Positions 1-12,416 of a stretch of 64,000 bases of DNA are shown one piece after another. A program made the position numbers and the translations under genes. Below the pieces are notes generated by a model, which did not search any database, was not told where the DNA came from, and saw nothing but the letters and a program-made list of their open reading frames with translations. This stretch comes from Gnomoniopsis sp. IMI 355080. Taxonomy: Eukaryota; Ascomycota; Sordariomycetes; Diaporthales; Gnomoniaceae. The DNA lies in assembly GCA_027946555.1 (NCBI GenBank), contig JAPEVC010000161.1:1-64000 (forward strand), written 5' to 3'. Positions within the stretch are counted from its first letter, which is position 1, and every line of letters begins with the position of its first letter.

Positions 1-553
1 ACACCCCCCCTCCCCGGGCGACTTTTCCTCGCTTCTCACACCCGCCCTCCAACGCTACCACCACCAATCGTCATCACACCGAGCTGGGAACCCAGCAATG
101 CTGGCTTGTGCCATGCATCTGGGGCACCGGTGGGCTTGGCAGAAACCTTTACAATTTGCCTACATCAAGTCGCAAATGCAATCTGAATTTGGTACGTACA
201 TCCAACGTTTACTTCTCTCGATCGTCCTTAGATCGCAGTTCTTATTCCAAGTAATAAGCTCAAGCTTCCCCCGTTCCCTCGTCAGCCTCGAACTTCTTAA
301 TTCTCGAGAAGTCCTTGTCTGTTTGTCCCAAACTCTGTGTCCTTGACGACCCGGCGCGCGCATTAACATCAACGACTACCCCTCTTCATCGCTGGTGACG
401 ACCTCGAACCAACATCATCCATCCCAGCTCGCAGCCCAAATCTTCCTTCTTCGTGAGGCTGCTCGCTTTCCACTCTGGCCCGCCTTTCTCTTGCGTCGCC
501 TCACTTCTTCCACCACCAACGCAGCATTCCCCCATCAACAGACAAGACAACAC
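1..553 (+). other. 5' leader / promoter of the C2H2 gene
   Basis: Pyrimidine-rich DNA upstream of the zinc-finger gene. A short upstream frame opens at 98 and a further in-frame ATG lies at 395, so the transcript may carry upstream ORFs. A GTACGT donor-like site near 192 could mark a 5' UTR intron, but I cannot fix its acceptor. No separate gene is seen. Confidence 0.4.
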
Positions 554-3161
554 ATGCCTACGATTCAGCAAAGCAATATGGCGCTAGACTTTCAGAACCC
601 AGATCTCGAACTGCAACTCCAGGCCAGCCTGGCTCAGCAGGAAGCACAGGCAAATGAGACAAGAGCATTACTCGCACAGCTCAAACACTCGTCTTCATCA
701 TCAAATCCGCAACCTGGATTCTCGCCTTCGGACGCCAGTCTCCAGTACACAGCATCAACGACAAGTGCGCCTACTCGACTTGGCGGCCGGCCAGTCCCTT
801 CACACGGTTCCTCCGCCTCAAGGCCTCACCATGCACAGCCTCCACCTGCCTCGGTAAGATAGCTCTCTGCAACTGATAAGTGTCCTCCCTCCTCCACCAC
901 AGGGCGCTAATGCCGAGTATTAGTATCAGCAAAATTCATACACGCCTATGAAACGGGTCAAGACTTGTCAACCTGGTCTACAGCAATCCATGCCCGGCCC
1001 GACAAACATGGTACGCTCAAAGTCCAGCTATGCAACACCAAATCCGTTCACGGCCGGACCGGGTTCGGTCAGACCAGTCCCTGTACCTCATCAAAACCAG
1101 ATGTCTATGCATAGTTTCCCCGGTCATTCAGAGCAGCAACAGCAACAGCACAATCCCATCATGGCTCACTCGATGGACAACGGCTTCCTCAACGTACAGG
1201 CCCACGGGCACGGGTCCGACCTTTTTCCGGTGATGGAGAATGGTGGCATGATGGGCGTTGGCACGATGGAGAATCCGGGCGACTTCCTGCAGAGAGTTCA
1301 AGGCGTGCATGGTGTGCCCATTCTGAGAAACGAACGCACAATCCCACTTTATGGACAAGATCAGTCCATGCATACAGCATATCCGGCTTTTCAGCAACAT
1401 GACCTTTCTCCATCGCAATGTGGGTCGCTCACATCGGGACCGACCTTCAGCGACATGAGCAGAACCAACAGCAACGCCAACCAGTCTGTGTCGGGGCAGA
1501 TGATCAGCTTCGATTCCCAGTCATCATTCGCCGACGGCATGTCAAACTCCGATCTCGGCTACAGTCCCGATCAGCAACCGTCCCCCAACAAGAAGCGCAG
1601 CGCTCCCAGCGAAGACCTTGTTACCTCGCCCTCGTCTGCCTCTCCCTCTGGCCCATTTGCCAGTTGCGCCCCTGTCCACATGGGTCGATCTACGTCAATA
1701 GATAGTCGACTGTCGGCTAGCCAATCGCAGCATGCCCCTGCGAGTCTGAACAGACACCTATCGCTGCAAAGCCGCTCTATGCAGAGATCGGATAGCCAGC
1801 TGTCAAGACAGTCCTTTGGCGGAACCCAGCAGGGCGGATCCATGATGCGCGCTGTCTCTGGCAGCAGCGATAAAGCCACTCAATCCCAGCGTGAGCTGTC
1901 CAAGGCGATACGCGATGCTGCCGCGAAACATGGCGAGTCGATGGCGCGCACCATCTCCGCGAGCAGTGCCAAATCCACGCAGTCTCAGCGCCTCCAGCGG
2001 CACAACGAGGCCCTCAAGAGCCACATTGCCCATGCCGAGATGCAACCTCTAGCGCCAAAGCCAAAGGCGGACAGCACTCCCACCTCCTCGTCGCAATCCG
2101 AGGCAAAGACGGGCGTGGATGGCAAGGTCGCTATGCCAAGGACCTCAGGGTATCAGCGACCCAAGCGGCCCAAGATTGCCTGTGATCAGTGCGATGAGAA
2201 CCCCGACGGCTTCAGGGGCGAGCATGAACTCCGGCGCCACAAGGACTTGAAGCACAGCAAAGAATTTAAGAGGTTTGTATGCCGCACCCCGAGCCAACTG
2301 GGCGCCGAGTCCGACCTGCAGCCCATCTATCCCCTCGACAAGTGCAAACACTGCACGTCCAACAAGGAGTATGGCCAGTACTACAACGCCGCCGCGCATC
2401 TCCGTCGCGCGCACTTTACCAAGAAGCCACCACGTGCCACCCGCTCTAAGAATGCGCAGGCGAATGGCAGCGACGAGCCCAACGAGAAGCGTGGCGGCAA
2501 GGGAGGTGGCGACTGGCCGCCCATGTCCGAACTGAAGGCTAAGTGGATGGAGGAAATCAAGTCCACCAAGCCGGCCAACGACGCTGCTGCCACGTCTTCG
2601 GACGAGGACAACGCGCAGGACATGGAAATGTACGACGGCGGCGCCGCTGCCGCCAGCTACCCGAGCTACCTGGGCGGCGCACCAACAGGGTTTGACGATG
2701 CAGCCGCCTCCTTCGTCGGCAGTGCCACGAACCTGCAGGTGCAAAACGCTGATGTTTACACTGATCCGTTCAACACGGATCTCAATTACACCACCTCCTC
2801 GTCGGGCCCCATGCACGAGTACGATGCCAGCATGCTGTCCTCAACAGGGTCCGCCAACTTTGATTTCAACGCTGGCGGCCTGTCCACTGCGCACCACGGT
2901 GGCGGTTACCACCACTCGCATGATCTCGCCATGGACATGAACATGACCACAGCGGCGTTCCAGAGCCCAAATCATTCCACTTCAACGGCAACGCTCACGC
3001 CGTTCCATGCATTCGGCAGTGGACATGAGGGGCAGTTCGTACCGAAGGCGACCGGTGGCGGGGTTCCCATGGTGATGGGACAGCCGGACGTGCTCGACGA
3101 TATGGACTTTGGTCTTGCTATGGGTGCTGAGTATGACGACGGGACGTTTCAACGATCTTGA
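554..3161 (+). CDS. C2H2-type zinc-finger transcription regulator
   Basis: Two exons, 554-853 and 924-3161, joined in phase 0, give about 845 residues; the intron starts GTAAGA, has a GCTAAT branch site and ends TAG. The protein is mostly low-complexity Gln/Ser/Pro/Met sequence, with two Cys/His clusters near residues 520-550 (C-x2-C then H-x4-H) and 574-597 (CKHC ... HLRRAH). Such long disordered flanks around paired zinc fingers are typical of fungal nuclear regulators, so DNA binding in the nucleus is inferred. The tail is rich in Gly, Asn and acidic residues and could activate transcription. I chose the ATG at 554 because the protein becomes typical from there; 395 and 578 are alternatives. 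The target genes and ortholog name are not recognised. A large antisense frame at 2145-2816 is a compositional shadow. Confidence 0.85.
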
Positions 3162-4286
3162 GCATACGATCTCAGAGTACATTCGCCAACCACTGCATGA
3201 ACAAAACGGTTTTTGAAAAGTACCAAAACGCATCTCTCTTCTCATCGTTTTGCAGCGGTCGATCATGACAGTTCCTTTTGCCAATTGAATGTCTATTGGC
3301 AAAGAGTCTTTCCATGGTCGACATCTTGCTTTATTTGGACGGCACAAGGCGCTGTCCGAACTCTGGCAGTTCACTTGCTTTCCAATTTCTTTTCCTTTCT
3401 TTTTTCCTTTTTATGTTCTTTTTAGAAAGGCGCCGGTGGTCGGCTGTATCGGGTGTTCTGTCTACATCTCGTAGACCCCATACACTATCCGCCACCAGCA
3501 CCAACCAGGGCACTCTTCGAGGGCAACCTCGACACTGGTTTCCTTTGTTTGTATATGACTTCGGTGCTTATACGAAGTCTAGGTGGAGATGGCTGCGGAA
3601 AGATAAAGAACGCACATTCATTTTGGGTCCGTCATTGACAATAATCTGGGATGATAGAGAAGGACATTGCATTGGAGGATCTGTTTTCGATTGGCTTCGA
3701 CCGGGTTGCATCGCACGACAGCCAAACGGTATGATTATGAATATTGCATTGCATAAGAGATGGGCGCGGCGTTGTTCTTGTCACTATGTTATCTGGGAGC
3801 GTTTTAGTTTCTTTTTCTGTGGTTCATGTTTGAAATGGCAACGGGAGGGGGGGTGGTTAGGGTCAACTATTGGATGTTTTTTGTGTGAGCAAGCGGTTGA
3901 ACTATAGATACCCCCGAGAGGCTAGGATACTCGGAATGAGTGCATGCGCAAGTCGAGACAGTAATGTCTTGGACTTGGATTTGTTGATTTGAACTCGAAT
4001 TTGTCCGCAATTTATATTATTGTTAAGCAAGTCGTCATGCTCTGAGAGAAGCAGTATTGTGGAGTTCAGTGAATGCTTGTGATGCAGTAGTCGTCGTGCT
4101 GCTGGGCCTTGCCTAGAATTGATGAAAAGGTAGGTAGGGAGCCTGGAAGACTTTCAATGACGTCCAATTGCTCGGTCACTTCGATGCCCACTCCCGAGGT
4201 CCTCTCTTTCCGTCCCGGTTTTGCCTTGATACATCACGTCAACTATGTATATCAGCACAACATTGTGCTTCGAGTTGCTTTTTCAA

Positions 4287-4700
4287 CCTGTGGCAAAGAT
4301 GGTCAACAGAGGGTATAGAATGATGTATAGACGATGATACCTTTCAGGAGAGAATTAGAAAACACAGACCTTAAGATACTTTATGAAACCGGCGTGACGC
4401 GGGCGAAATCTCCGAGCCAAGGAATATGCTCCGTCGGTCGACCCAAAGAGGAAGCCCTCGCAAGTAGAACTGTCACGAGCTCAAGGGCTCCACAAACCTG
4501 TGGCAAAGATGTTGAACAGAGATATAGAAACTATTTCTATATAATGACATTAATTCAGAGAAGTTTAGGCCATATACCTTCCTCTTGGGTACTGTATGAA
4601 ACCGGGTATCACGACGTCTGCGAGTCAAGATACATATTCCGTTGTTCGACTATTAGAGGCCCTTCGCAAGTCTACCTGTTGCGAGCTTAGAGCTCCACAA
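4287..4700. repeat. Diverged tandem duplication, period about 210 bp
   Basis: Two head-to-tail copies start with the same word, CCTGTGGCAAAGATG, at 4287 and 4497. Both also share ATGAAACCGG near the middle and end with GCTCCACAA. The copies differ by many substitutions and small indels. No coding potential is seen. It could be a relic of a transposon terminus or an old segmental duplication. Confidence 0.75.
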
Positions 4701-5390
4701 TGGACCCACAAGAGCATGAGACGTATTCACTACGGAGTGACTATCTCGTTACGCTTTTCTTTTACTCTAGTCGTTCTGAAAGAACAGTTATAATCTTACC
4801 ACATGCCCTTCGCTGCTTTTCATATTAACCCAGCTTCCGGACACCTACCATTGATGGATGGGATGAAGCTCTCTTACCATCTTGGTAGACTAGTCAATGA
4901 GCATGTCACTCTACAACTTCTGATGAACAGGTGTCTCTTATTATAGCTTTAAGCTCATCCGACAATCATCTAGTAGGGAACGCACCCTCTGCAATAGTAT
5001 CATATCATCGCTGCATTATTTGCAGACCACATTAGGAATTCTGGTCCGCTCGATCTCCGATGATCTCCATGCCCCTGTGTGGGGGGCGGGTAGATAGGCG
5101 GGAAATGCTACATACCGTTTCACGATATGTATTCGATGAATACTACCGGATTCGTATATACAGAAGCATTCGACGATATACATCAATGAAAAGGAATTCC
5201 CGCTCAGCCAAGGAGCCCAGCCTGTCTCAAAAGCTTATATTATACGGCCCCAGTGATTATTTCGGGTATAGTCTACCACATCCTTTTCTTCTCGCGCATT
5301 GGGTATCCGCTCACAGCTGCCAAAAAAAATATAAAATGGATAGAAGCGGCGGGACCAGGACCTAGGGTGCACAAGCCCCAGTTCTCAACG

Positions 5391-5447
5391 GTGCGTGCGT
5401 GTGTATGTGCGCGCGCGCGCGCGCGAGAGAGAAGTAGAGAGAGAGAA
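5391..5447. repeat. GT/GC/GA compound microsatellite
   Basis: Alternating GTGC and GC dinucleotides run directly into a GA tract. This is simple sequence in noncoding DNA. Confidence 0.85.
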
Positions 5448-5993
5448 CATCGCTTCGTCGCCGCAAAGAGCTCCCATCCCTTCCCGGGTATTCATTTACG
5501 CATTTGATGCGCACAGATTGTGTAGATCGCTCCAACATCACACGGCAAACAATAAGGGATGAAGCCTGCTCGAAGTACATCATTAGGACTGGTCGGTTCT
5601 CTGGGAAATAGCCATCAGTTATCCCGAAAGCTTGGGGATTGGCGCCCAGAACCCGATGCTCGAGCAGCACAGACCGTTGCTTGGGTCTTGCGTGGGACAT
5701 TATAAGTCAGGGTCTCGTGCTGAAGGTGATCAATATAGTACTATTAGGGTGTATCATACAAGTGGATCGAATTGGTCGGATGGCTTTTTTTTCTACATTT
5801 GGCAACTAAAGGTCAGCACGATAATGATCCGAGAGATTGGAGCCCGCCAGCAAGGGGAGGGCTTGCATTGGGGGGGACGTGCTTCACCGGAGCAGGTTTG
5901 TTGCGCGAAAGCAATTGCCAGCCGGTGCTTGCAACGGTTGTATGTACCCTTATATCTCGTCACCATTCTTATTTTCTGGTTTTTTTTTGTTTT

Positions 5994-6014
5994 TATATAT
6001 ATATATATATATAT
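5994..6014. repeat. AT microsatellite
   Basis: About ten TA dinucleotides follow a T-rich run. No gene lies nearby. Confidence 0.85.
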
Positions 6015-8393
6015 TGTTCAGTAGTCACAACCATAGATAGAACTGTATTTGCAAACGCGGGAGGTTCGACTCACACATGGATGTCAGAAGGAGACAATTC
6101 ACAGAAAGTCAACGGCACTTTTAAATCCTCGGGAACTTCACCAAAGGTAGTAGTAAGTAGTATGGGCTGTGGACAGGAAGTCCGAGTTAAGCTAGGGAGA
6201 AACAATGTTTGATCTACCTCGACCTTAGGGAAAGGCCCGGGCTTTTTATCCAATTCAGGGAACGTACAATAGCATTCTGATTGGGAAGAAATCAACGGGA
6301 AAGCGAGCCGAGCCTAGCCTTGTTGTCGATATCCCGCAACCATGCCATTATTGTCCAAGGTTCTTCTTATCAGAAGTCGGGTCTTCCGCACCTCATTGCC
6401 TCGGCAGACTGAGCAAAGCATTGGTTGTGCACTTCGTCGACGGCCCCGTCCTTTGATTACTTCCAGAGAAGACGGATACGGGGCTGACTTCCACAAAGTA
6501 TCTACAATCAAACATGTATACAGGCACTCAAACCGGTCTACATGCAGGCATACTTCAAAGGGACCTCAAACACAATCCTCATCATCCAAATCCAAAATCC
6601 GTCCTTGCATTCGATGGCATTTCTTCTGAGATATATACTTGTATACACGTAGTATGTATATACGATAAGCGAGAGTAGATAAATCTCTTGCATTAGGGTA
6701 TGTCGTCTGAGATCCAACTGGCCGGGGCACAGTTCAAGACCCAAGGATCAAGGTTTCAAGCTGGGTGAAGGGTCGAGAGCCCATCACAACCTTATACCGG
6801 TCTCGATAGCTCTCGCCGCTTGTTTCACATCGGTTCTGTCTCCAAAGCTTGCCCACAAAAAAACAAGTCACAACGCATAGCGATTTGCTCGGATGGAAAG
6901 TCGCAAACCTATCACAAATCCGGACCGCCCCGTGCCATTCTACCGTACAGACCTGGAATGAACTCTGGTGTCACTAAGGTTGTTCATCTCCAGTTTTTTC
7001 AGTGTCATCGATTGGCCGTGGGGTTGCAATCGCTTGCGCAGATATCACCACTCTCGAGTCGTTCCCGAAGAACAATATGCTCGTTGCCGCGCACAACCTT
7101 GACTGGTGTACGTCTCCTTTTGACCGTGCGGTGTCTCATGGAGTCTTGGTGATCGTCTATGCTGAATTTCTGTTCGCTCGCTGGGAAAAGGGTCATGCAC
7201 AACATCTACACATGCACAAGGTTCACGATCTTCTCCAGCTGAGAACTTAGAGATAGGATCGGCGTGATTTCCTCAAAGCCAAGGCAGAGCAATGATACTG
7301 TGCATTGTGATCTATCGCAGCTCTGTCATCGGCGTTGGATATGGTTTCTCTTGGATATATTGCCACCTGGCAGTCGAGGAACAATTTTACGACCATTTGA
7401 GGTCTGATTTGGTCGTGCGGCCGCTAGACTGCTGCCGCATTGGTTTATGCATGAAATTTTCGCGACCCGAGACCTCGGTAAGCGATAATCTGTAAGGACG
7501 TTGTAGCATAGGATGCCATTCCATTCTGTGGGTCCGGGGGAGGGGGATTTGGCTTGATATATGCCTTATGTCAAATAAACTTTCGTGCCTTGTTTTACGT
7601 GGTTGCCTCTGAAGACAGGCCAGCAAACCTTGTTCACAATAATCAAACGCTTCTGCAAGACATCCGCTTTGCCAGAATCCCCGATAAACAGTATTGAGTT
7701 CATTTCATGTTGGGAAATGGTAAACTCTATTGATTTAGTTTGCATCAGCACCGAGATATCACCATTGTACGTGTATCTACCTACCCAGATACTCAGGCAC
7801 ACTACTCTCTACGTAGGCACAGATGTTTCGATCTACTGGAAGTTCTGTGCTGATGAAACTGAATCGTGCCATTAGCCTTGGTTTTTGCGTAAAAACCAGG
7901 TTGCCAAATGCATTTTGCTGCGACAGTCGTATTTCCCATTGTTTAAAAAGTCTACCGCGGTGTCGCTTCTTCCACTCGGATGTCCACGTCCTTGGCTTCC
8001 TTGCAATGTTCGCGAACGATTCCAGAATCGACCGTTGACCCGCCTCTTGGACCGGGAGTCCAATTTCCGGGGCATACTATAATATACCTAATTGCTTTCC
8101 CTATATCACAGAGCGGTCCTTCGAATAATGCCCATTTAGCGTGGGGAAGCTGCATTAGTCTGGGTATCATCACTGTTACGGGACCCTGCTCACTATCGGT
8201 GGCCCATAAACGTTTATCCACACTATCAGAACATCCGATCAGACATATATTGCGACACCGAAGCCTTTTTTGACGATTCGGGATGAGATTTGGCTGAGCT
8301 GCTTTCGGGCGCACTTGGAATCTCTTTGCACTTTGGCGACTCCAAGCCATTTCACTACTATACACAGCCTCAAAAGATACACGAGCCAACACC

Positions 8394-9978
8394 ATGGGGT
8401 CCGACGATGGGAACTTCGATGAGTGAGCCCACTACTATGAGCCTCTTGTATAGATTGATAAGCATCTAACGAAGTCAAAGGGCGTTCGACAAGACACTCC
8501 GTCTTCAGAGCTTGACGTTCTACTCCATTGGTATGGCAACCATAGCATTCAGACTGTATGTGTTCCTTCTGTCACCTCAAATGAAAACCGGACGGCTTTT
8601 TTGAAAGGTACGACGAGTAGTCTGATTGACCTTTAATATCAGGTATGCAAGAGCGCGAAAGCTGGGTATTCGCAATCTTCAAGGCGATGATTATCTCATG
8701 ATAGTCGCAGCAGCCCTTTACACAACACTCATAGTCTGTCGTACGTAGCCTTGTCCTCCGATGTGGAAAACTGGGAATCTTTGCGGCCTTCTTAACGACC
8801 TCATAGTAAATCTCATTGCCGATGGCGGAGGCTCCAACCTGTATCCCCCGGGCCTCGAAGCCACCTTCACTCCGCAAGACATCCAAGAGCGCATCGCAGG
8901 ATCCAAGATCGTCATCATCTCGGAGCAAGCCATGCTCAACGTCATATATACCATCAAAGCCTGTATGCTTATCATGTACACACGCTTGACCCTCGGCCTT
9001 CGCGATAGCCGTATGGTCCGTTGGCTCGCCATATACGTCGCCGTCGGCTGGTTTGCCACCGAGCTGGCCTACTTCACAGCATGTCGGCCCTTCTCGGGCT
9101 ACTGGGCCGTTCCACCTCCGGATGAGCAGTGCGCCACGCTCGAAAACTACGCCATTGTGCAAGGGTCCTTTAATATCTCCTCGGACATCCTGATGCTAGG
9201 CATTCCTATCCCGCTGATCGTACGCATGAAGCTTCCGTGGCGGCAAAAGATCGTGCTTGTGTTCATCTTTTCGCTCGGCGTATTCGTCGTCATCGCAGCG
9301 CTGCTGACCAAAGTCTTCAATCTGACCAACGTCTTCTCTCCGAATTATATGCTCTGGTACGTGCGCGAGGCTAGCGTGGCCGTCTACGTGAGCAACTTGC
9401 CCATGATCTGGCCGCTTTTGCGCGAGTGGTTCCCGAGTCTCAAGCACATGTCGCCAGGGTTCGGCCGGTCTCGGTATACGGGCGCCGACGGGAAAAAGGC
9501 CAGGAGGTTCAGAACAGCCCGGTATGGAGAAAGCCAAAATTCGACAAAGAATCTACAAGGCGGTGGTGCGCGAGTGGTCAGTGTTGCAACGTTTGATGCA
9601 GCGGACTTGAAATACAAGGGTTCGCGAGAGCCTTTTGATGATATTGAGATGGCTATGGTCGAACACGGCATGGCAAAACATGACAAGGAGGGCAGTATCA
9701 GTGACGAAGAGTCGCTGAAGTCGAAGGTGTGGCGAGAGCGTGACAGATCGGCGTCTCTCGGGGCCGAAGAAAAAGGTTGGCCATTGGCAGCATTTCAACT
9801 ACCGCACAGGACGGCTACAGGCACACCCGATATAACTGGTGATTCTGAGACGGAGAACACGAAACAGAAGGTGATGAAGGGTATACAAGTGCACACTGTG
9901 GTGGAGGTGAGAGAGGAACATGCCCCGGCACCTGAATCGACAACAAGTAGGGGGGGTCACGGGCATACGATGTGGTAA
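8394..9978 (+). CDS. Fungal rhodopsin-domain integral membrane protein (PTH11-like)
   Basis: Four exons, 8394-8422, 8481-8555, 8643-8740 and 8807-9978, give about 457 residues. The start has a good ACC-ATG-G context. Residues 1-290 carry the hydrophobic segments of the fungal rhodopsin-like domain: an early helix ending in LYARARKLG, the family-typical GDDYLM, a long loop with EQAMLNVIYTIKACML, then CRPFSGYW and a late AVYVSNLPMIWPLLRE helix. The polar C-terminal tail of about 170 residues is presumably cytosolic. Members of this family, including the GPCR-like PTH11 of rice blast, are thought to sense surface or chemical cues, but most have no assigned ligand. No CFEM cysteine domain is present at the N terminus. 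It stands alone between the gene desert and a convergent gene. Confidence 0.88.
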
Positions 9979-10388
9979 TCATGGAATTTCAAGATCGAAT
10001 ACTTCTAGGCAGGAACCGGCATAATTCGGATTATACCTAAAGTGAGCATAATATACAAAGCAAGCTCCTTCAGTCTAATGAATTTAACAAGCTCAGAACA
10101 GTCATGATACGTTCGTCTGAGATGCCATGTTGCCGCGATTACGAAGGGTCACACTAATATTCGGTAAAAAGGTCTTTGTATGCTAGTAATTGGTATGATT
10201 TTTCATTGGTAATCGAGACCCCAAATCATTCCTAGAGAGCCTGAGAACAGTGTTTGTTGAAACGCTTGGACTTTCCCCCAAGACTCCAAAGTAGACATCC
10301 CAACGCAAAATACCCAATTCATCTGAACGCTTCGATGTCAGCTGCGTCACTCACTGAGGCATCAAGAGATCATGAGTGGTATATTCAA
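9979..10388. other. Convergent 3' flank
   Basis: AT-leaning spacer between two genes that end toward each other. Nothing else is seen in it. Confidence 0.5.
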
Positions 10389-10946
10389 TCAAATAAACTG
10401 CCAGCTGCCCGTGGTTCGACCCACGCCCTCACCACCAGAGACGATAGAATCGAAGGCTGTCGGCGTCAAATCCAAATCCCATTCGGCACACGCAGCGCAA
10501 CGATCAGCGACAGTGACCGTCGTGCTTTGGCCGTTCACAGTGACCTTGATTTGCTTCCCGCAGAGCGAATTGTCGTTGGGGTTACCGCCTTGGGTATCTT
10601 TAAATCAGGAGGTCAGTCTAGTGTCTTGCTTCTCTCGTAATAGGTGATTGAATACACCCAACGTCAGGGGCCAATCAATGTAGAGTGACAAGGAACTAGG
10701 CATCTTGCAACTGTGACAAGATCATCAATGGGTATGGGACATACATGCGTCATAAAGAGTGGTCGACACAGCACACGTGGCGCCACTGTCAGAGAGCGTG
10801 GTACCGCATGCTCCGCTGCCGCCGCCTGTGTTGTAAAAAGTGATTGCTCCAGTCCTGGTAACTCCCGTGGCATCGAGCTCTTGACGGGGAAGGACGCCAG
10901 CCAGGGCGATGGTGAGGAAAGAAGTGAAGATGACGAAGGAAGGCAT
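10389..10946 (-). CDS. Small secreted RlpA-like double-psi beta-barrel protein
   Basis: Two exons on the minus strand, 10946-10745 and 10597-10389, joined in phase 1, give about 136 residues. The protein begins with a signal peptide (MPSFVIFTSFLTIALAGVLP). A short mature domain follows with the family pattern: an ITFYN strand, GACG, ALYDAY-like LYDAY, NPNDNSLCG, a V-T-V-x-DRC-x-x-CA segment, DLDLTPTAF and a closing GSWQF. This is the RlpA-like/expansin-type double-psi beta-barrel fold found in many small fungal secreted proteins, some expressed in fruiting bodies or during plant colonisation. A catalytic role is not established for this class; carbohydrate or wall binding is inferred. The splice restores YDAYTQGG across the junction, which strongly supports the model. 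A longer frame open to 11180 is disregarded because the signal peptide marks the start. Confidence 0.88.
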
Positions 10947-12416
10947 GTTTGGTATAACAACACGGGACTGTCGTGTGTTCTGGTCAGGTGGGGGAAAGAA
11001 TGTACTATAATGCTGAGCCTTGCTCGCAAAAGAGTGTCCTGCTCTGTGTGTGAATGGTATAAAAGATTTGTATGCTCTTCCACAATCTCTGAGGCGAGTG
11101 AGGTATCGCGTTTTTATATAAAGGCCCGAAGATGCCATAAGAGCCATCCGGCCCTCGGAACAAATGAACATTTTGGCCAACAGGCCTTACACAACAGCAC
11201 CACCACTTTGCCAAACCCCTAAGTCCAAACACGCGTCCACGGGCACGGCAGCGTTGGTCTTGACCGCGAGAACCTTCTGTCACACGTGTTATGAGAGATG
11301 TGATGCATGACATCCAATCAAGCTCTGTCATATTGCTGCTTCCAAGGGAGTATCTGTCTGAGGACGGCCACGCCACCGACCTGTTGACTAGTAAGCCTGA
11401 CGAACAACAACGTTTGAAATATGCGCGTTTATCTCGAACTTGAGTGAGAGGTCGGTCGTCAAGTAGGCCAAGGGAGTGTAATGAGAATGTAAGCTTAAAT
11501 GGCAGTTTGTGGTGTGTTGTACGAAGCCCTGGCGTCTGCAAGGAGCCGCATTGGTGTAGTACGATTGTGAAACTGGGCTTGCAAGAGGAGCTGATAGTCA
11601 GCGCCGCTGTCTCTCGGACAAACGCGCTATTGAGATTGAGACGTTGAAAGGCGGCCTGCTTACGACCAAGTCCCAAGCCTCAAAGGATCTCAAACCTGTG
11701 CATAAGAGATCCGACACGTTGTTTCCCCCAGGGAGAGGCGTCATCCTCCGGAGAACCCTAGGCGGAGTAAGTCTCGTGACTAGATTGACGGCTGCTGACC
11801 TTCGCGACTTGTCGACATGCAGGTAGCCGCTGCGGCATCCTATGGCGTGGGGACGCTCCCGAGCTTGCAGGTTGCTGGAGACGCACGTTGCTGACCAGGT
11901 CCGAATCGCATCTTGAACATGTGAAGAAGAGTGTTTTGTAAGTTGGGTCGGGCCATGGACAGACTGGAGAGAGCGGAGGCAATACCTCGACTTCTGAACC
12001 GACCTCTCCGGACGGTGCTGGTCTTGCAGGGTTCGGAGAAATGAGTATCGCAGGACCCTCGATGATTACACGCTTGGAGTAGCATTTTTTGAGCGCGGAA
12101 AAAATTGTGAGGTATGGCGCCGTTGAGACTGTAATTATTTGATGGCTGTTTGTTGTCCTGACCTGAGCCTCGCTAGATACCTAGCTACCTACCTGTGAAA
12201 AGTTTTTGATCGTATTATTACTACACAGCTTTTGTAAATTTGATATGTTGGAATATCTCGTTTCCTACATTACTACGAACTCGCATGACCAAAGCTCCTG
12301 TTATGGACCTGGGCATTTTGCTTCAGACATGGGTATTTCCTCTACAAACATATGTAGCACACACCTTGCCCTCCAGAAGGCTAGGCTCTCCCCTTACCGT
12401 CTCCTTTTCTCACGTC
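10947..12416. other. Intergenic DNA upstream of the RlpA-like gene
   Basis: Holds the promoter side of the RlpA-like gene, including a TATA-like site, and the 3' flank of the next minus-strand gene. A 223-residue minus frame (11005-11676) has no domain and an atypical composition, so it is not called. A run of TACCTAGCTACCTACC lies near 12178. Confidence 0.5.
11111..11120 (-). promoter_or_regulatory. TATA-like element
   Basis: Reads TATATAAAAA on the minus strand, about 165 bases before the ATG of the RlpA-like gene. Assigned only on sequence and position. Confidence 0.35.

Larger units (their letters stand above)
3162..8393. other. 5.2-kb gene desert
   Basis: No frame here shows a recognisable domain or a convincing exon chain. 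The first several hundred bases are probably 3' UTR of the C2H2 gene. The rest is less GC-rich than the coding regions and holds a diverged 210-bp tandem duplication (4287-4700), a mixed GT/GC/GA microsatellite (about 5391-5447), an AT microsatellite (about 5994-6014) and TAGGTAGG/TACCTACC tracts near 4129 and 7776. The relic of a degenerated mobile element is possible but unproven. Confidence 0.5.

Noticed and set aside
2145..2816. 223-residue minus-strand frame
   Set aside because: It is antisense to the zinc-finger exon and its composition mirrors that gene; no domain is present.
6055..6080. GGTTCGACTC word resembling a tRNA B box
   Set aside because: No acceptor or anticodon arm can be paired around it.
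5632..6212. Overlapping short frames around the AT microsatellite
   Set aside because: They run through simple repeats and have no protein features.
11005..11676. 223-residue minus-strand frame upstream of the RlpA-like gene
   Set aside because: It has no recognisable family and overlaps the promoter and 5' end of a well-supported gene.
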